A stretch of DNA of 64,000 bases from Domibacillus mangrovi (GTDB lineage Bacteria; Bacillota; Bacilli; Bacillales; Domibacillaceae): the NCBI RefSeq assembly GCF_001906925.1, contig NZ_MRWQ01000009.1, forward strand, positions 1 to 64,000, written 5' to 3'. Below, in pieces: positions 50,023 through 59,565 of the stretch. A program made the position numbers and the translations under genes. Numbering within the stretch: the stretch's first letter is position 1; the number at the start of each line of letters is the position of its first letter. Under the pieces are notes generated by a model that had not been told where the DNA came from, searched no databases, and saw nothing but the letters and a program-made list of their open reading frames with translations.

Positions 50023-50068
50023 AACTTCATTCAGTCGGGGTTCTTACTGCCCGTTAATGTGGGACAAA
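50014..50068 (-). repeat. Modular structured repeat, copy G (minimal, inverted)
   Basis: Read on the minus strand, head TTTGTCCCACATTAACGGG and CAGTAAG are joined by a few bases to the tail ACTGAATGAAGTTTCACTTT. Only the two ends remain (55 bp). It overlaps the last codons of sftA. Confidence 0.85.
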
Positions 50069-50231
50069 CTAAGAAACCGGTGCCAGGGCATCGGTTACTT
50101 AAGTGGCATAGTCATGATTTTAAAAAAGTGCTATAATGTACAAATGCAATGATTTGACTGCCATTCGTTTCAAAATAAACGATGATACATATACTGTATG
50201 TAGCAGGTTAGAGAATGTTGGAGGTTTAATG

Positions 50232-51530
50232 ATGATAACCTATCATTTTGTTGGAATAAAAGGCTCGGGAATGAGCGCCCTTGCGCATATTCTTCACGAA
50301 AAAGGATATGCAGTACAAGGTTCAGATATCGAAAAAACGTTTTTTACACAAAAAGCACTTGAAGATGCAGGCATTTTAATATTGCCATTTAACGAAGATA
50401 ATATTCAAGAGGGCATGACGGTGGTAGCTGGCAATGCATTCAGTGATGACCACGAGGAAATTAAGCGTGCAGAGGAAATCGGGGTGCCGGTTATTCGCTA
50501 CCACAAGTTCTTAGGTGACTTCATTCAAAATTTTACGAGTGTAGCAATTACCGGATCACACGGCAAAACATCAACGACTGGTTTAATGGCACATGTCATT
50601 AGCGGTGCAGCGCCGACATCATACTTAATTGGAGATGGAACAGGGTGCGGAGTAAAAGATGCACAGTATTTTGCATTTGAAGCGTGTGAATATCGCCGCC
50701 ACTTTTTATCATATGCACCGGATTATGCGGTTATGACGAATATTGACTTTGATCATCCGGATTATTTTGCCAATGTCGACGACGTATTCTCTGCTTTTCA
50801 GGAAATGGCAAAGCAGGTGAAAAAAGCGATTTTTGCATGTGGTGATGACGAATATTTACAAGGTATTCAAGCAAACGTACCCGTTGTATTTTACGGTTTT
50901 GGTGAAGAAAATGATTTTCAGGCCCGCAACGCTTCGTTTGACGAAAATGGTACAACTTTTGATGTCTTTGTGCGCAACGAATACTATGCAAATTTCCGTA
51001 TTCGAGGCTATGGAGACCATAATATTTTAAATGCGCTCTCCGTCATCGGTCTCTGTCAATATGAAGAAATTGATACAAATATTGTGCAAGAGCGTCTCCT
51101 AACCTTCTCAGGTGTGAAGCGCCGTTTTACGGAAAAGAAAGTAGGCGGCCAAGTGTTGATTGATGACTATGCGCATCATCCAACAGAAATTCGCGCAACC
51201 ATTAATGCAGCTCGTCAAAAGTATCCGGACCGTGAAATTGTGGCTGTCTTCCAGCCACATACATTCTCACGGACACAAACCTTTCTTGATGAATTCGCAG
51301 ACACTTTAAATAAAGCAGATGCGGTTTATTTATGCGATATATTTGGCTCAGCCCGTGAAAATCATGGCAAGCTGACGATTGAAGATTTGCAGAAGAAAAT
51401 TCCGGGAGCAAGATTAATGAAAGAAGAGGGCACAGCAGTGCTTGAAGAACACGAATCAAGCGTTCTTATTTTCATGGGCGCCGGTGATATTCAAAAGTTC
51501 CAGGCTGCGTACGAACAATATAGTGCATAA
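50232..51530 (+). CDS. murC: UDP-N-acetylmuramate--L-alanine ligase MurC
   Basis: It adds the first amino acid of the peptidoglycan stem. N-terminal [18 protein letters not shown] loop [11 protein letters not shown], the [11 protein letters not shown] segment and C-terminal [10 protein letters not shown] are conserved. ATG 50232 gives 432 aa, the length in B. subtilis, with GGAGG seven bases upstream; the frame from 50136 is open but unsupported. In B. subtilis sftA is also adjacent. Confidence 0.97.
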   Translation: MITYHFVGIKGSGMSALAHILHEKGYAVQGSDIEKTFFTQKALEDAGILILPFNEDNIQEGMTVVAGNAFSDDHEEIKRAEEIGVPVIRYHKFLGDFIQNFTSVAITGSHGKTSTTGLMAHVISGAAPTSYLIGDGTGCGVKDAQYFAFEACEYRRHFLSYAPDYAVMTNIDFDHPDYFANVDDVFSAFQEMAKQVKKAIFACGDDEYLQGIQANVPVVFYGFGEENDFQARNASFDENGTTFDVFVRNEYYANFRIRGYGDHNILNALSVIGLCQYEEIDTNIVQERLLTFSGVKRRFTEKKVGGQVLIDDYAHHPTEIRATINAARQKYPDREIVAVFQPHTFSRTQTFLDEFADTLNKADAVYLCDIFGSARENHGKLTIEDLQKKIPGARLMKEEGTAVLEEHESSVLIFMGAGDIQKFQAAYEQYSA

Positions 51531-51532
51531 CA

Positions 51533-51573
51533 GAAAAACGCCCTCGCTGGTTTTAGCGAAGGGTGTTTTTTCG
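51533..51573. terminator. Bidirectional terminator between murC and the M29 peptidase gene
   Basis: AAAAACGCCCTCGCT pairs with AGCGAAGGGTGTTTTT, with T runs in both directions. Confidence 0.92.
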
Positions 51574-51590
51574 TTGCTAACTACACACCT

Positions 51591-52706
51591 TTACTTCAAG
51601 TTATCCGGATTCAAACCATCCAGCTCAGGCAAGACGAACAACCCATCTTTTCTGATCAAAACATCGTCAAACCAGATTTCACCGCCGCCATATTCTGGAC
51701 GTTGAATGTTCACCATATCCCAGTGAATATTTGAATGGTTGCCGTTGTATGCTTCTTCATAACATTCACCTGGTGTAAAATGGAAACTTCCAGCGATCTT
51801 TTCATCAAATAAAATATCTTGCATCGGATGCAGTATATATGGATTGACACCTATCGCAAATTCACCAATAAAGCGAGCGCCCTCGTCTGTATCAAAAATC
51901 GTATTAATTCGTTTTACGTCATTGGCATGGGCATCTATAATTTTTCCATTTTCAAACCGTAACTTCACATTCTCAAACGTAAAACCGTTATATGGAGATG
52001 GTGTATTGTATGAAATAACGCCATTCACGGAATCGCGAACGGGTGCTGTATATACTTCGCCATCTGGAATATTTAAACGGCCGGCACACTTAATTGCTGG
52101 AATATTTTTAATGGAAAATATTAAATCGGTCCCAGGTCCTTTCAAATGAACTTGATCGGTCCGGTTCATCAATTCAACAAGCGGGTCCATAGCGGCCGCC
52201 ATTTTTCGATAATCAAGGTTGCACACGTTAAAATAAAAATCTTCGAATGCATCTGTGCTCATTTTGGCGAGTTGTGCCATTGATGTTGTAGGATATCTTA
52301 AAACAACCCATTTCGTTTTCGGCACACGAATATCACGATGTACTTTTTTACCGACTGTATTCCCTTGGATTTTTATTTTTTCTGCTGGAACATCTGCGTG
52401 TTCATTAATATTGTCGCCGGCACGGAGTCCGATGTATGCATCCATTTCTTTCATCATATTTGCTTCGAAATCCGCCATTAAATCAAACTGTTTGTCTACT
52501 GCACCCATTAAAAGTGAACGATCAACACGGTGATCTTTCAATAAAACAAATGGCCATCCGCCTGCTTTATATGCTTCTTCAACAAGTGCTGTGACAAGCT
52601 CACGCTGAAGACCAAAGTTTTCAATTAACACTTTTTCACCCGGCTGAATCTCACATGAGTAGTTAATTAAATTGGCTGCCAATGTTTGAATTCTTGCATC
52701 TTTCAT
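51591..52706 (-). CDS. ampS: M29-family aminopeptidase (AmpS-like)
   Basis: A metallopeptidase of 371 aa. Signature parts are PGEKVLIENFG near the start, RTDQVHLKGPGTDL, FTFENVKLRFENGKI, EFAIGVNPYI and the metal-binding end CYEEAYNGNHSNIHWDMV. The ATG at 52706 is behind GGAGGCG; an upstream ATG at 52721 is unsupported. It is a monocistronic minus-strand gene between murC and ytxG. Confidence 0.92.
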   Translation of the reverse strand: MKDARIQTLAANLINYSCEIQPGEKVLIENFGLQRELVTALVEEAYKAGGWPFVLLKDHRVDRSLLMGAVDKQFDLMADFEANMMKEMDAYIGLRAGDNINEHADVPAEKIKIQGNTVGKKVHRDIRVPKTKWVVLRYPTTSMAQLAKMSTDAFEDFYFNVCNLDYRKMAAAMDPLVELMNRTDQVHLKGPGTDLIFSIKNIPAIKCAGRLNIPDGEVYTAPVRDSVNGVISYNTPSPYNGFTFENVKLRFENGKIIDAHANDVKRINTIFDTDEGARFIGEFAIGVNPYILHPMQDILFDEKIAGSFHFTPGECYEEAYNGNHSNIHWDMVNIQRPEYGGGEIWFDDVLIRKDGLFVLPELDGLNPDNLK

Positions 52707-52860
52707 AAAAAACGCCTCCATTTCATCTATTTCATTGTACGACGATCGCTATTTTTGTGCAAAAGAAGGAAAAAAGAGAATTTTAAAGAATATTATTAGT
52801 GTTTAGATTTAGCAGAACAGGGTAATTTTATTAAATATAACATGCAGGAGGTGTCACGGA

Positions 52861-53358
52861 GTGGAAATCATTCTTTACTTAAGCGCAGCTGTTGCGGCAA
52901 TTGCGTTTCTTATTTTGGTCATTAATTTGTCCAAAACATTAAAATCAGTCGATAACACGCTCGACACGCTGTCTCGGACAGTAGACCGTCTGGAAGGACA
53001 ATTGAAAGATGTGACAGCGGAAACAGCAGAACTGCTACATAAAACAAATGTATTAGCTGAAGATGTCCAGCATAAAACGGAACAGCTCAACACAGTGGTT
53101 TATGCAGTGAAAGATGTTGGATCATCTGTTCATAATTTGAATCAATCTCTAAGAAAAGTAACGACGACAGTGGCTTCACAAGTTGAGAAAAACCAGTACA
53201 AAATTTCACAGGCTGTCCAATGGGGCAATGTTGTGAAACAAATGGTGGATAAGTTTAAAGAAGATAAAGAGGGACGTACGAATCAGACTTCGTCAGCTGG
53301 TCGTAATGAAGTACTTCCTGTCAGCACAAACACAAATCAGTATCAAAATAATCTATAA
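52861..53358 (+). CDS. ytxG: YtxG, DUF948 membrane-anchored coiled-coil protein
   Basis: 165 aa: one N-terminal membrane helix (about residues 3-23), then a long heptad-rich region (SVDNTLDTLSRTVDRLEGQL) as in DUF948. It starts at GTG with GGAGGTG upstream. In B. subtilis ytxGHJ belong to the general stress regulon. I see no sigma-B promoter that I would defend here. Confidence 0.88.
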   Translation: MEIILYLSAAVAAIAFLILVINLSKTLKSVDNTLDTLSRTVDRLEGQLKDVTAETAELLHKTNVLAEDVQHKTEQLNTVVYAVKDVGSSVHNLNQSLRKVTTTVASQVEKNQYKISQAVQWGNVVKQMVDKFKEDKEGRTNQTSSAGRNEVLPVSTNTNQYQNNL

Positions 53359-53379
53359 AACAAAAGGAGCGTTTTATTT

Positions 53380-54096
53380 ATGAGAAATAATAACACATAT
53401 GATCAATTCAATATTAAAAAGAACGATGCAACCGCAACAAAGCAACCACAGTATGACAATTTAGACTTGAATACAGACCGCTACAATAATGACGATTCAA
53501 TCAACACAAAAGATTTTATTATCGGTGCATTGTGTGGCGCGTTTATCGGCGCGGCGACGGCACTCATGGTTGCACCAAAATCAGGACGTGAACTACGCGA
53601 TGATTTGAACGTGCAGGCAGGTTCATTAAAGGAACGTGCAAGCGGATTGACAGATACAGCTAAAGATAAGACGTCTACTTTAACAAAAACAGTTCAAGAG
53701 CAATCGACAGCGATTGTTGATAAAGTGAAATCATTAAAATCAGGCGACAAGTCGGCAAATTCTGCTTTAGGAAATGAAGAGGACGCAGACGCAAATTCTA
53801 TTGTCGAAAATGTGGATGGTGCAGTAAAAGACACAGTAGACACAACAGCTGATGCTGCCAAAAGCAAACTTGATGAAACGAAAAAAGCATTTGATGATAT
53901 GGAAAATTCGTCCAGTGTATTAGCTTCTGCTGATACAACAGATACCTCTCAAAAACCAAAATCAGAAGGATGGACTGACCCAGCTGGCAAAGGAATCGAT
54001 GAGAAAAAGTCAAACAGCGGCTCAAACAGTACTAACAGTAATACCAATGGCAGTAACCATAATAATAAAAACATTAGGAAAGCAACTAATAGATAA
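53380..54096 (+). CDS. ytxH: YtxH-domain protein with extended Asn/Ser-rich tail
   Basis: The YtxH core is a short glycine-rich membrane segment with the turn APKSGRELRDDL (residues 47-72 region), followed by amphipathic helix repeats with Lys, Asp and Thr. The protein has 238 aa, against about 150 in B. subtilis; the extra length is a low-complexity C terminus (SNSGSNSTNSNTNGSNHN). It lies 21 bases after ytxG. Confidence 0.85.
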   Translation: MRNNNTYDQFNIKKNDATATKQPQYDNLDLNTDRYNNDDSINTKDFIIGALCGAFIGAATALMVAPKSGRELRDDLNVQAGSLKERASGLTDTAKDKTSTLTKTVQEQSTAIVDKVKSLKSGDKSANSALGNEEDADANSIVENVDGAVKDTVDTTADAAKSKLDETKKAFDDMENSSSVLASADTTDTSQKPKSEGWTDPAGKGIDEKKSNSGSNSTNSNTNGSNHNNKNIRKATNR

Positions 54097-54146
54097 TAAA
54101 AAGCTGGGCTTGTTCCAGCTTCTTTTTGACTCAAGGAGGATTTAGA

Positions 54147-54464
54147 ATGGAGAAGATTGACGTAATTGCCCAATTTGAACAGTTGATTAAAGAAAAAGAA
54201 GCCTTTTTTTTGTTAAAACATAGTATAACATGTCCAATAAGTGCAGCTGCATTTGATGAATATGAAGCATTTTTAAATGAAGAAACAAATCAAACAGGAT
54301 ATTATCTAGCTGTACAGGATTCGCGTGAACTATCAAACTACATTGCGGAAACGGCAGGCATTCGCCACCAGTCGCCACAAGTCATTTTTTTTAAAGAAGG
54401 CAAGCCTAAATGGGATGAATCCCACTGGAAAATTACGAAGAGTAATTTAGCAGCGATTCGCTAA
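54147..54464 (+). CDS. brxC: Bacilliredoxin-like monothiol protein YtxJ (BrxC)
   Basis: A thioredoxin-fold protein of 105 aa with a single active-site cysteine in KHSITCPISAAA, the TCPIS site of the BrxC family that removes bacillithiol from proteins. ATG 54147 is behind AGGAGG; the frame from 54126 is not supported. Downstream is a small terminator. Confidence 0.88.
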   Translation: MEKIDVIAQFEQLIKEKEAFFLLKHSITCPISAAAFDEYEAFLNEETNQTGYYLAVQDSRELSNYIAETAGIRHQSPQVIFFKEGKPKWDESHWKITKSNLAAIR

Positions 54465-54471
54465 AACGTTG

Positions 54472-54498
54472 TCCAGACGCATTTTGTCTGGTTTTTTT
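54472..54498 (+). terminator. Terminator after ytxJ
   Basis: CCAGAC and GTCTGG pair around seven bases, followed by seven T. Confidence 0.9.
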
Positions 54499-54551
54499 AC
54501 ACGAAATTACTTTAGTGCTTAAAAGCGTTTAATTAATAAAGCAAGTTTTTC

Positions 54552-54580
54552 GTGACAATTCGAAATGGATGAATTATAAT
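54552..54580 (+). promoter_or_regulatory. Promoter of aroA
   Basis: GTGACA (54552-54557), 17 bases, TATAAT (54575-54580). Confidence 0.6.
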
Positions 54581-54581
54581 A

Positions 54582-54660
54582 ACGTTAATAACTCGCACCG
54601 GCTTTTAAAGGGCACTCCTCTTTAACGTTAATTGCGAGAATAATTTGAATTTCTACTTGC
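54582..54660 (+). promoter_or_regulatory. Structured leader of aroA
   Basis: The roughly 90-base leader contains an outer stem CTCGCA/TGCGAG, an inner stem TTAAAGGG/CCTCTTTAA with one bulged T, and the sequence AACGTTAAT twice. No T run follows, so it is not a plain terminator. Confidence 0.4.
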
Positions 54661-54675
54661 GGAAGGATGATAAAA

Positions 54676-55752
54676 GTGAGCAACCAAGAACTGGACCAAC
54701 TGAGAGGTAAAGTGGACGAGATGAACGTCCAAATTTTAAAGCTAATTAACGAGCGTGCAGAGCTTGTACAAGATATAGGCCGAATCAAAGAAAAACAAAG
54801 CGTGAATCGCTATGATCCAGTCCGCGAGCGTTCGATGCTTAACACACTTTTAGAAAAAAATGATGGACCGTTTGAACGTTCAACGGTTGAACATATTTTT
54901 AAAGAAATTTTCAAAGCGAGTCTTGAATTGCAAGAGGATGATCATCGAAAAGCACTTCTCGTTTCTCGTAAAAAGAAACAAAGCGATACGATCGTTACTG
55001 TTCGCGGTCATCAAGTAGGCAATGGTACACCGACATTCGTATTTGGTCCATGTTCAGTAGAGTCATATGAACAAGTTGCTGAAGTGGCAAAATCGATTAA
55101 AGGAAAAGGCTTGAAAATGATGCGCGGTGGAGCTTTCAAACCACGTACATCACCGTACGACTTCCAGGGTCTTGGTCTTGAAGGATTGAAAATCTTGAAG
55201 CGTGTAGCCGATGAATTTGATCTTGCTGTTATCAGTGAAATCGTTAATCCAGCTGATGTTGAAATGGCATGCGAATACATTGATGTCATTCAAATTGGTG
55301 CGCGTAACATGCAAAACTTTGAGCTTTTAAAAGCAGCAGGTTCTGTTAAAAAGCCAATTCTCTTAAAACGTGGTCTTGCTGCAACAATTGATGAGTTCAT
55401 CAATGCGGCAGAATATATTTTAGCACAAGGCAATGATCAAGTTATTCTTTGTGAGCGCGGTATCCGTACGTATGAGCGTGCAACACGTAATACGCTTGAC
55501 ATTACAGCTGTGCCGATCTTGAAGCAAGAAACACATCTTCCAGTCTTCGTTGATGTTACGCATTCAACAGGCCGTCGTGATCTTCTTCTTCCGGCAGCAA
55601 AAGCAGGACTTGCGATTGGTGCAGATGGCATCATGGCAGAAGTACATCCAGACCCAGCTGTAGCCCTTTCAGATGCGGCTCAACAAATGAATTTACAACA
55701 ATTTGATGAATTTTACACGGAAATTCTTAAATCCATACCTGTAAAATCATAA
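54676..55752 (+). CDS. aroA: Bifunctional chorismate mutase / DAHP synthase AroA
   Basis: An N-terminal AroQ-type chorismate mutase (about residues 1-90, [20 protein letters not shown]) acts as sensor domain. It is fused to a KDPG-aldolase-type DAHP synthase ([43 protein letters not shown]). This is the first step of the shikimate pathway. GTG 54676 behind AAGGATG gives 358 aa, the B. subtilis length; ATG 54667 lies inside the binding site. Confidence 0.96.
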   Translation: MSNQELDQLRGKVDEMNVQILKLINERAELVQDIGRIKEKQSVNRYDPVRERSMLNTLLEKNDGPFERSTVEHIFKEIFKASLELQEDDHRKALLVSRKKKQSDTIVTVRGHQVGNGTPTFVFGPCSVESYEQVAEVAKSIKGKGLKMMRGGAFKPRTSPYDFQGLGLEGLKILKRVADEFDLAVISEIVNPADVEMACEYIDVIQIGARNMQNFELLKAAGSVKKPILLKRGLAATIDEFINAAEYILAQGNDQVILCERGIRTYERATRNTLDITAVPILKQETHLPVFVDVTHSTGRRDLLLPAAKAGLAIGADGIMAEVHPDPAVALSDAAQQMNLQQFDEFYTEILKSIPVKS

Positions 55753-55758
55753 AATTTA

Positions 55759-55788
55759 GACTCCTGTATTTGCACAGGAGTCTTTTTT
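55759..55788 (+). terminator. Terminator or attenuator between aroA and ccpA
   Basis: GACTCCTGT and ACAGGAGTC pair around six bases with a T run. Confidence 0.93.
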
Positions 55789-55830
55789 CGTTAATATAGA
55801 GAGAAGGAAACAAGAAGGAGTGAAACCCAT

Positions 55831-56829
55831 ATGAATATTACCATTTATGATGTAGCACGAGAAGCAAGTGTATCGATGGCAACCGTATCGCGTGTAGTAA
55901 ATGGAAATCCAAATGTAAAACCTGCAACGAGAAAGAAAGTCAATGAAGTTATTGAACGTCTTGGCTATCGTCCAAATGCAGTTGCACGGGGACTTGCCAG
56001 TAAAAAAACAACGACAGTCGGTTTGATTATTCCAGATATCTCAAATATTTTTTATGCAGAACTTGCGCGAGGAATTGAAGATATTGCGACAATGTATAAG
56101 TACAATATTATTTTAAGCAACTCGGATCAAAATGAAGAGAAAGAAATGCGCCTTATTCAAACGATGCTTGGCAAACAAGTAGACGGCCTTATTTTTATGG
56201 GAAATCACATTAATGATGAGCATGTAAAAGAATTTGATCGTTCTCCGGTACCGATTGTACTGGCTGGATCCGTGGAACAGACAGGCAAGGCACCATCTGT
56301 TACAATCGACTATAAAGAAGCAGCGCGTGAAGCTGTTCAGCTTTTAATAGATAAGGGGCATACACGCATTGCATATGTGGCTAGCCCGTTCCATGATGTG
56401 ATCAATACATCTTATGTGTTTGCTTCGTATAAAGAAGTTCTTGAAGAAGCAGGAATTTATGCTGAAGAGCTTGTTATAGAGGGAGACTATACGTATGATT
56501 CGGGTCTAGAGGCATGGCAGAAGCTGCATGATGTGAATGGCAGGCCAACAGCGGTTCTTGTCTATAATGATGAGATGGCGCTCGGTGTCGTTCACGGGGC
56601 ACAAGATGATGGCTTAAATATACCGAATGATTTGGAAGTGATCAGTTTTGATTCAACAAAACTATCGCTTATGGTACGTCCGCAGCTAACAGCGGTTGTG
56701 CAGCCATTGTATGATATTGGGGCTGTAGCGATGCGCCTATTGACGAAATTAATGAACAAAGAAGAAGTCGATAATCCCGTTGTTGTCCTACCGCACCGTA
56801 TTGAAAAACGGGGTTCAACGAAAGTTTAA
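55831..56829 (+). CDS. ccpA: Catabolite control protein A (CcpA)
   Basis: This LacI-family master regulator of carbon catabolite control binds cre sites with HPr-Ser-P. The N-terminal HTH and hinge are [20 protein letters not shown] and [14 protein letters not shown]. The core domain has [15 protein letters not shown] and the C-terminal [10 protein letters not shown]. The length of 332 aa matches the 334 of B. subtilis. It has its own ribosome binding site GAAGGAG. It is followed by motPS. Confidence 0.97.
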   Translation: MNITIYDVAREASVSMATVSRVVNGNPNVKPATRKKVNEVIERLGYRPNAVARGLASKKTTTVGLIIPDISNIFYAELARGIEDIATMYKYNIILSNSDQNEEKEMRLIQTMLGKQVDGLIFMGNHINDEHVKEFDRSPVPIVLAGSVEQTGKAPSVTIDYKEAAREAVQLLIDKGHTRIAYVASPFHDVINTSYVFASYKEVLEEAGIYAEELVIEGDYTYDSGLEAWQKLHDVNGRPTAVLVYNDEMALGVVHGAQDDGLNIPNDLEVISFDSTKLSLMVRPQLTAVVQPLYDIGAVAMRLLTKLMNKEEVDNPVVVLPHRIEKRGSTKV

Positions 56830-56852
56830 TAAAGGATAGGACGGTTAAAAAA

Positions 56853-57659
56853 ATGAAAAAGCTGGACATGTTAACGCCGCTCGGAATGGCAGTAGGTTTG
56901 ACTCTTGTCGCGTTTGCGATCATTTCAAGCGGTGGTGTAATGGGGTTTGCTACATTTATTGATTTTGCTTCTTTCTGTATTGTCATTGGCGGCATAATGG
57001 CGGCATTATTGATCAATTTTCCATTGAAAGATCTAAAACACTTTTTCCATGTAATGAAAGAATCATTTATGGAAGAGCCGCGTGATATTTCAGCATTGAT
57101 TAATCGTCTTGTGCAGCTGTCAGAGATAGCCCGCCGCGAAGGCTTGTTGTCTTTAGAGTCGGGTCTTCAAAAGGAAGATGAACCTTTATTACAAAAAGGT
57201 ATTTTACTTGCGGTCGATGGTATTGAACAAGAAGAACTTGTTGAGATTATGATGGCTGAAACGGATGCGCTAGAAGAACGACATCGAAAAGGGCGGCTCA
57301 TTGTAGAAAAAGCAGGTGAATATGCGCCCTCATGGGGAATGATCGGGACACTGATTGGTCTTGTACTTATGCTGAAAAATTTAAATGATCCCGCATTACT
57401 AGGTCCGAATATGGCTATTGCGCTATTGACGACGTTATATGGATCGCTTCTTGCTAACCTTGTTTTTTTGCCAATGGCATCTAAATTGGAATTAAAAACA
57501 GAAGAGGAAGTATTTTACCGTCAAATTATTATTGAAGGGGTAGCAGGTGTGCAGTCTGGGCAAAACCCGAATATGCTTCGTGAAAAATTGAACGTGTTTT
57601 TAATAGATCCCTACAGCAAGGGTAAAGGTGAAAAAGCAGAAGAGGAGATTGAGAAATGA
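56853..57659 (+). CDS. motP: Flagellar stator MotP (MotA family, sodium type)
   Basis: A 268-aa protein with four hydrophobic segments (two near the start, two from about 150) and the cytoplasmic region between, where MotA proteins contact the rotor. The motif PSWGMIGTLIGLVLML is conserved. MotP/MotS of bacilli form a Na+-driven stator next to ccpA. It overlaps motS as ATGA. Confidence 0.93.
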   Translation: MKKLDMLTPLGMAVGLTLVAFAIISSGGVMGFATFIDFASFCIVIGGIMAALLINFPLKDLKHFFHVMKESFMEEPRDISALINRLVQLSEIARREGLLSLESGLQKEDEPLLQKGILLAVDGIEQEELVEIMMAETDALEERHRKGRLIVEKAGEYAPSWGMIGTLIGLVLMLKNLNDPALLGPNMAIALLTTLYGSLLANLVFLPMASKLELKTEEEVFYRQIIIEGVAGVQSGQNPNMLREKLNVFLIDPYSKGKGEKAEEEIEK

Positions 57660-58384
57660 GAAGAAAGCACCGGGCTCCTGCAAAGAAAAGCGCCGGGCCA
57701 AAGTGGATGGTGACCTTTTCCGATCTCGTTACGCTTATTCTTGTTTTTTTCGTTTTGCTGTTTTCAATGTCGCAAATTGATAAAGCGAAGTTTCAAAAGA
57801 TTTCGGAGTCGTTTCGCGATCAGCAATCATTTGACGAAAATTCGTCAATTGTTCCGGGAGAGTATCCAAATGAAGAGATAAAACCTGGTGGTGAAGCGTC
57901 ACTTGATCAGCTTTACGAAGAAATAAAGGTATTTTTACAAGAAAATGACCTGGGGCAAACAGCGGACGTGATACGTGATGAACGCGGCGTCGTGCTTGTG
58001 CTGGAAGAAAAGCTTTTGTTTGACAGCGGTAAAGCAGCATTAACGCTTGGATCGTATACATATATGGAGAAAATCGGCACGCTTTTTGCCGATATGCCGA
58101 ACATGATTAAAGTAGAAGGACACACAGATAATAGGCCGATTCAAAGTGCCGTTTATCCATCTAACTGGGAACTGTCCACTTCCCGTGCATCGAGTGTCAT
58201 TCGGTATTTTATTAATGAATTTTCCCTAGAGCCGGCGCGCTTTGTGGCGGTCGGATATGCAGATACGAGACCACTTGTGCCAAACACAACAGAAGAGAAC
58301 ATGCAGAAAAACCGCCGAGTCGAAATTATTATGATTGATCCGGTATTGGACGATAAAGTAAAAGAGACGCAGCCCCGGTCATAG
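57656..58384 (+). CDS. motS: Flagellar stator MotS (MotB family)
   Basis: The ion-conducting membrane helix follows a basic N terminus and holds the conserved Asp23 (TFSDLVTLILVFFVLLFSMS). A C-terminal OmpA-like peptidoglycan-binding domain has VEGHTDNRPIQ and NWELSTSRASSVIRYF. The length is 242 aa. It pairs with motP in one unit. Confidence 0.94.
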   Translation: MRRKHRAPAKKSAGPKWMVTFSDLVTLILVFFVLLFSMSQIDKAKFQKISESFRDQQSFDENSSIVPGEYPNEEIKPGGEASLDQLYEEIKVFLQENDLGQTADVIRDERGVVLVLEEKLLFDSGKAALTLGSYTYMEKIGTLFADMPNMIKVEGHTDNRPIQSAVYPSNWELSTSRASSVIRYFINEFSLEPARFVAVGYADTRPLVPNTTEENMQKNRRVEIIMIDPVLDDKVKETQPRS

Positions 58385-58410
58385 CCTCCCGGAATGCGTC
58401 TCTTTTATTT
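58361..58410. terminator. Bidirectional terminator between motS and acuC
   Basis: AAAGAGACGCA and TGCGTCTCTTT pair with an inner CCGG/CCGG. It covers the end of motS and reaches the acuC stop region. Confidence 0.85.
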
Positions 58411-59565
58411 TTTATGGTCGCGGATCGGATATAACAGCTTTTCTACTGTTAAACGATTTTTCTCATTAATCTCTTCTTTTCGTGGAATAACAGGATACAT
58501 ATTGTCTGGATCAGTCCAACTAACAGGAAGAGGATGAGGGGCTGTTTGTTGCCACTGTTTAGTCCACTCCTTGGGAAAGTGATTGATCAAATGAGTCTGA
58601 CCACTCATTTCCAACCAGAGAAGTGACCAAGCACGAGGCACGACCCGCCATATATCATAACCGCCACCACCGACTGCTATCCAACGGCCATCGCAATATT
58701 CATGTGCTAGTTCGTGCGCCAGTTCCGGAATACGCTTATAAATGTTCATCGACGTTGATAAATGAGTGAGCGGATCATAATAATGAGAATCGGCTCCATT
58801 TTGCGTTACGATGACATCTGGTTTAAAAAAGTGTGTTACTGCACGAAGTGTGGTTTCATACGAATCGAGCCATGATTCATCTTCTGTAAACGCATCCAGC
58901 GGTACATTAAATGAATATCCGTATCCTTGTCCGTGGCCACGTTCATTTACGTTCCCGGTGCCAGGGAAAAGATAGCGACCTGTTTCATGAATAGAATATG
59001 TACATACATCCGGATCGTCGTAAAAAGACCATTGAACGCCGTCACCGTGATGTGCATCTGTATCAACATATAATACACGCACTTTGTATTTTTCCTGCAA
59101 GTATTTAATGGCCACCGAGCTATCGTTATAAATGCAAAAGCCCGAAGCTTTGCCACGGAAACCGTGATGAAGTCCACCACCTAGATGTAGGGCGTGATTG
59201 GCTTTTTCCAACATGACTTGATCTGCTGCGGTTAAAGTACCGCCGACAAGGAGAGCGCTCGCTTCGTGCATCCCTTCAAACATCGGCGTATCTTCTGTGC
59301 CAAGCCCGTAACCGTCACCGGCCGATTCAGATAATTCACCTCGACCTGCTTTTTTGACTGCATCTATGTACTCACGATCGTGGATAAGCGCTAATTCATC
59401 ATCCGTTGCGTTGCGAGGTTCGACGATGTCGCTTTCATTTAGTGCACCCATTTTACGAAGCAAATCAATCGTCAACGTAAGCCGAAACTGATTGAAAGGG
59501 TGATTTTCTGAAAACCGATAGCCTAATAATTGATCAGAATGTACGAAGACAGCATCATGTTTCAT
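58405..59565 (-). CDS. acuC: Acetoin utilisation protein AcuC, lysine deacetylase
   Basis: A class I/II histone-deacetylase-type enzyme of 386 aa: LHLGGGLHHGFRGKASGFCI, the zinc ligands in VDTDAHHGDG, HETGRYLFPGTG, QNGADSHYYDPL and GGGGYDIWRV. AcuC of B. subtilis removes the acetyl group that AcuA places on AcsA. It overlaps acuB by four bases. Confidence 0.95.
   Translation of the reverse strand: MKHDAVFVHSDQLLGYRFSENHPFNQFRLTLTIDLLRKMGALNESDIVEPRNATDDELALIHDREYIDAVKKAGRGELSESAGDGYGLGTEDTPMFEGMHEASALLVGGTLTAADQVMLEKANHALHLGGGLHHGFRGKASGFCIYNDSSVAIKYLQEKYKVRVLYVDTDAHHGDGVQWSFYDDPDVCTYSIHETGRYLFPGTGNVNERGHGQGYGYSFNVPLDAFTEDESWLDSYETTLRAVTHFFKPDVIVTQNGADSHYYDPLTHLSTSMNIYKRIPELAHELAHEYCDGRWIAVGGGGYDIWRVVPRAWSLLWLEMSGQTHLINHFPKEWTKQWQQTAPHPLPVSWTDPDNMYPVIPRKEEINEKNRLTVEKLLYPIRDHKK

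Noticed and set aside
945-50068. Repeats A-G considered as a CRISPR array, insertion sequences or tandem repeats
   Set aside because: They are widely separated, vary in length by modules, have no regular spacers and encode no transposase.
54518-54535. AAAAGCGTTTAAT before aroA as a cre site
   Set aside because: Three mismatches at conserved positions of the strict consensus.
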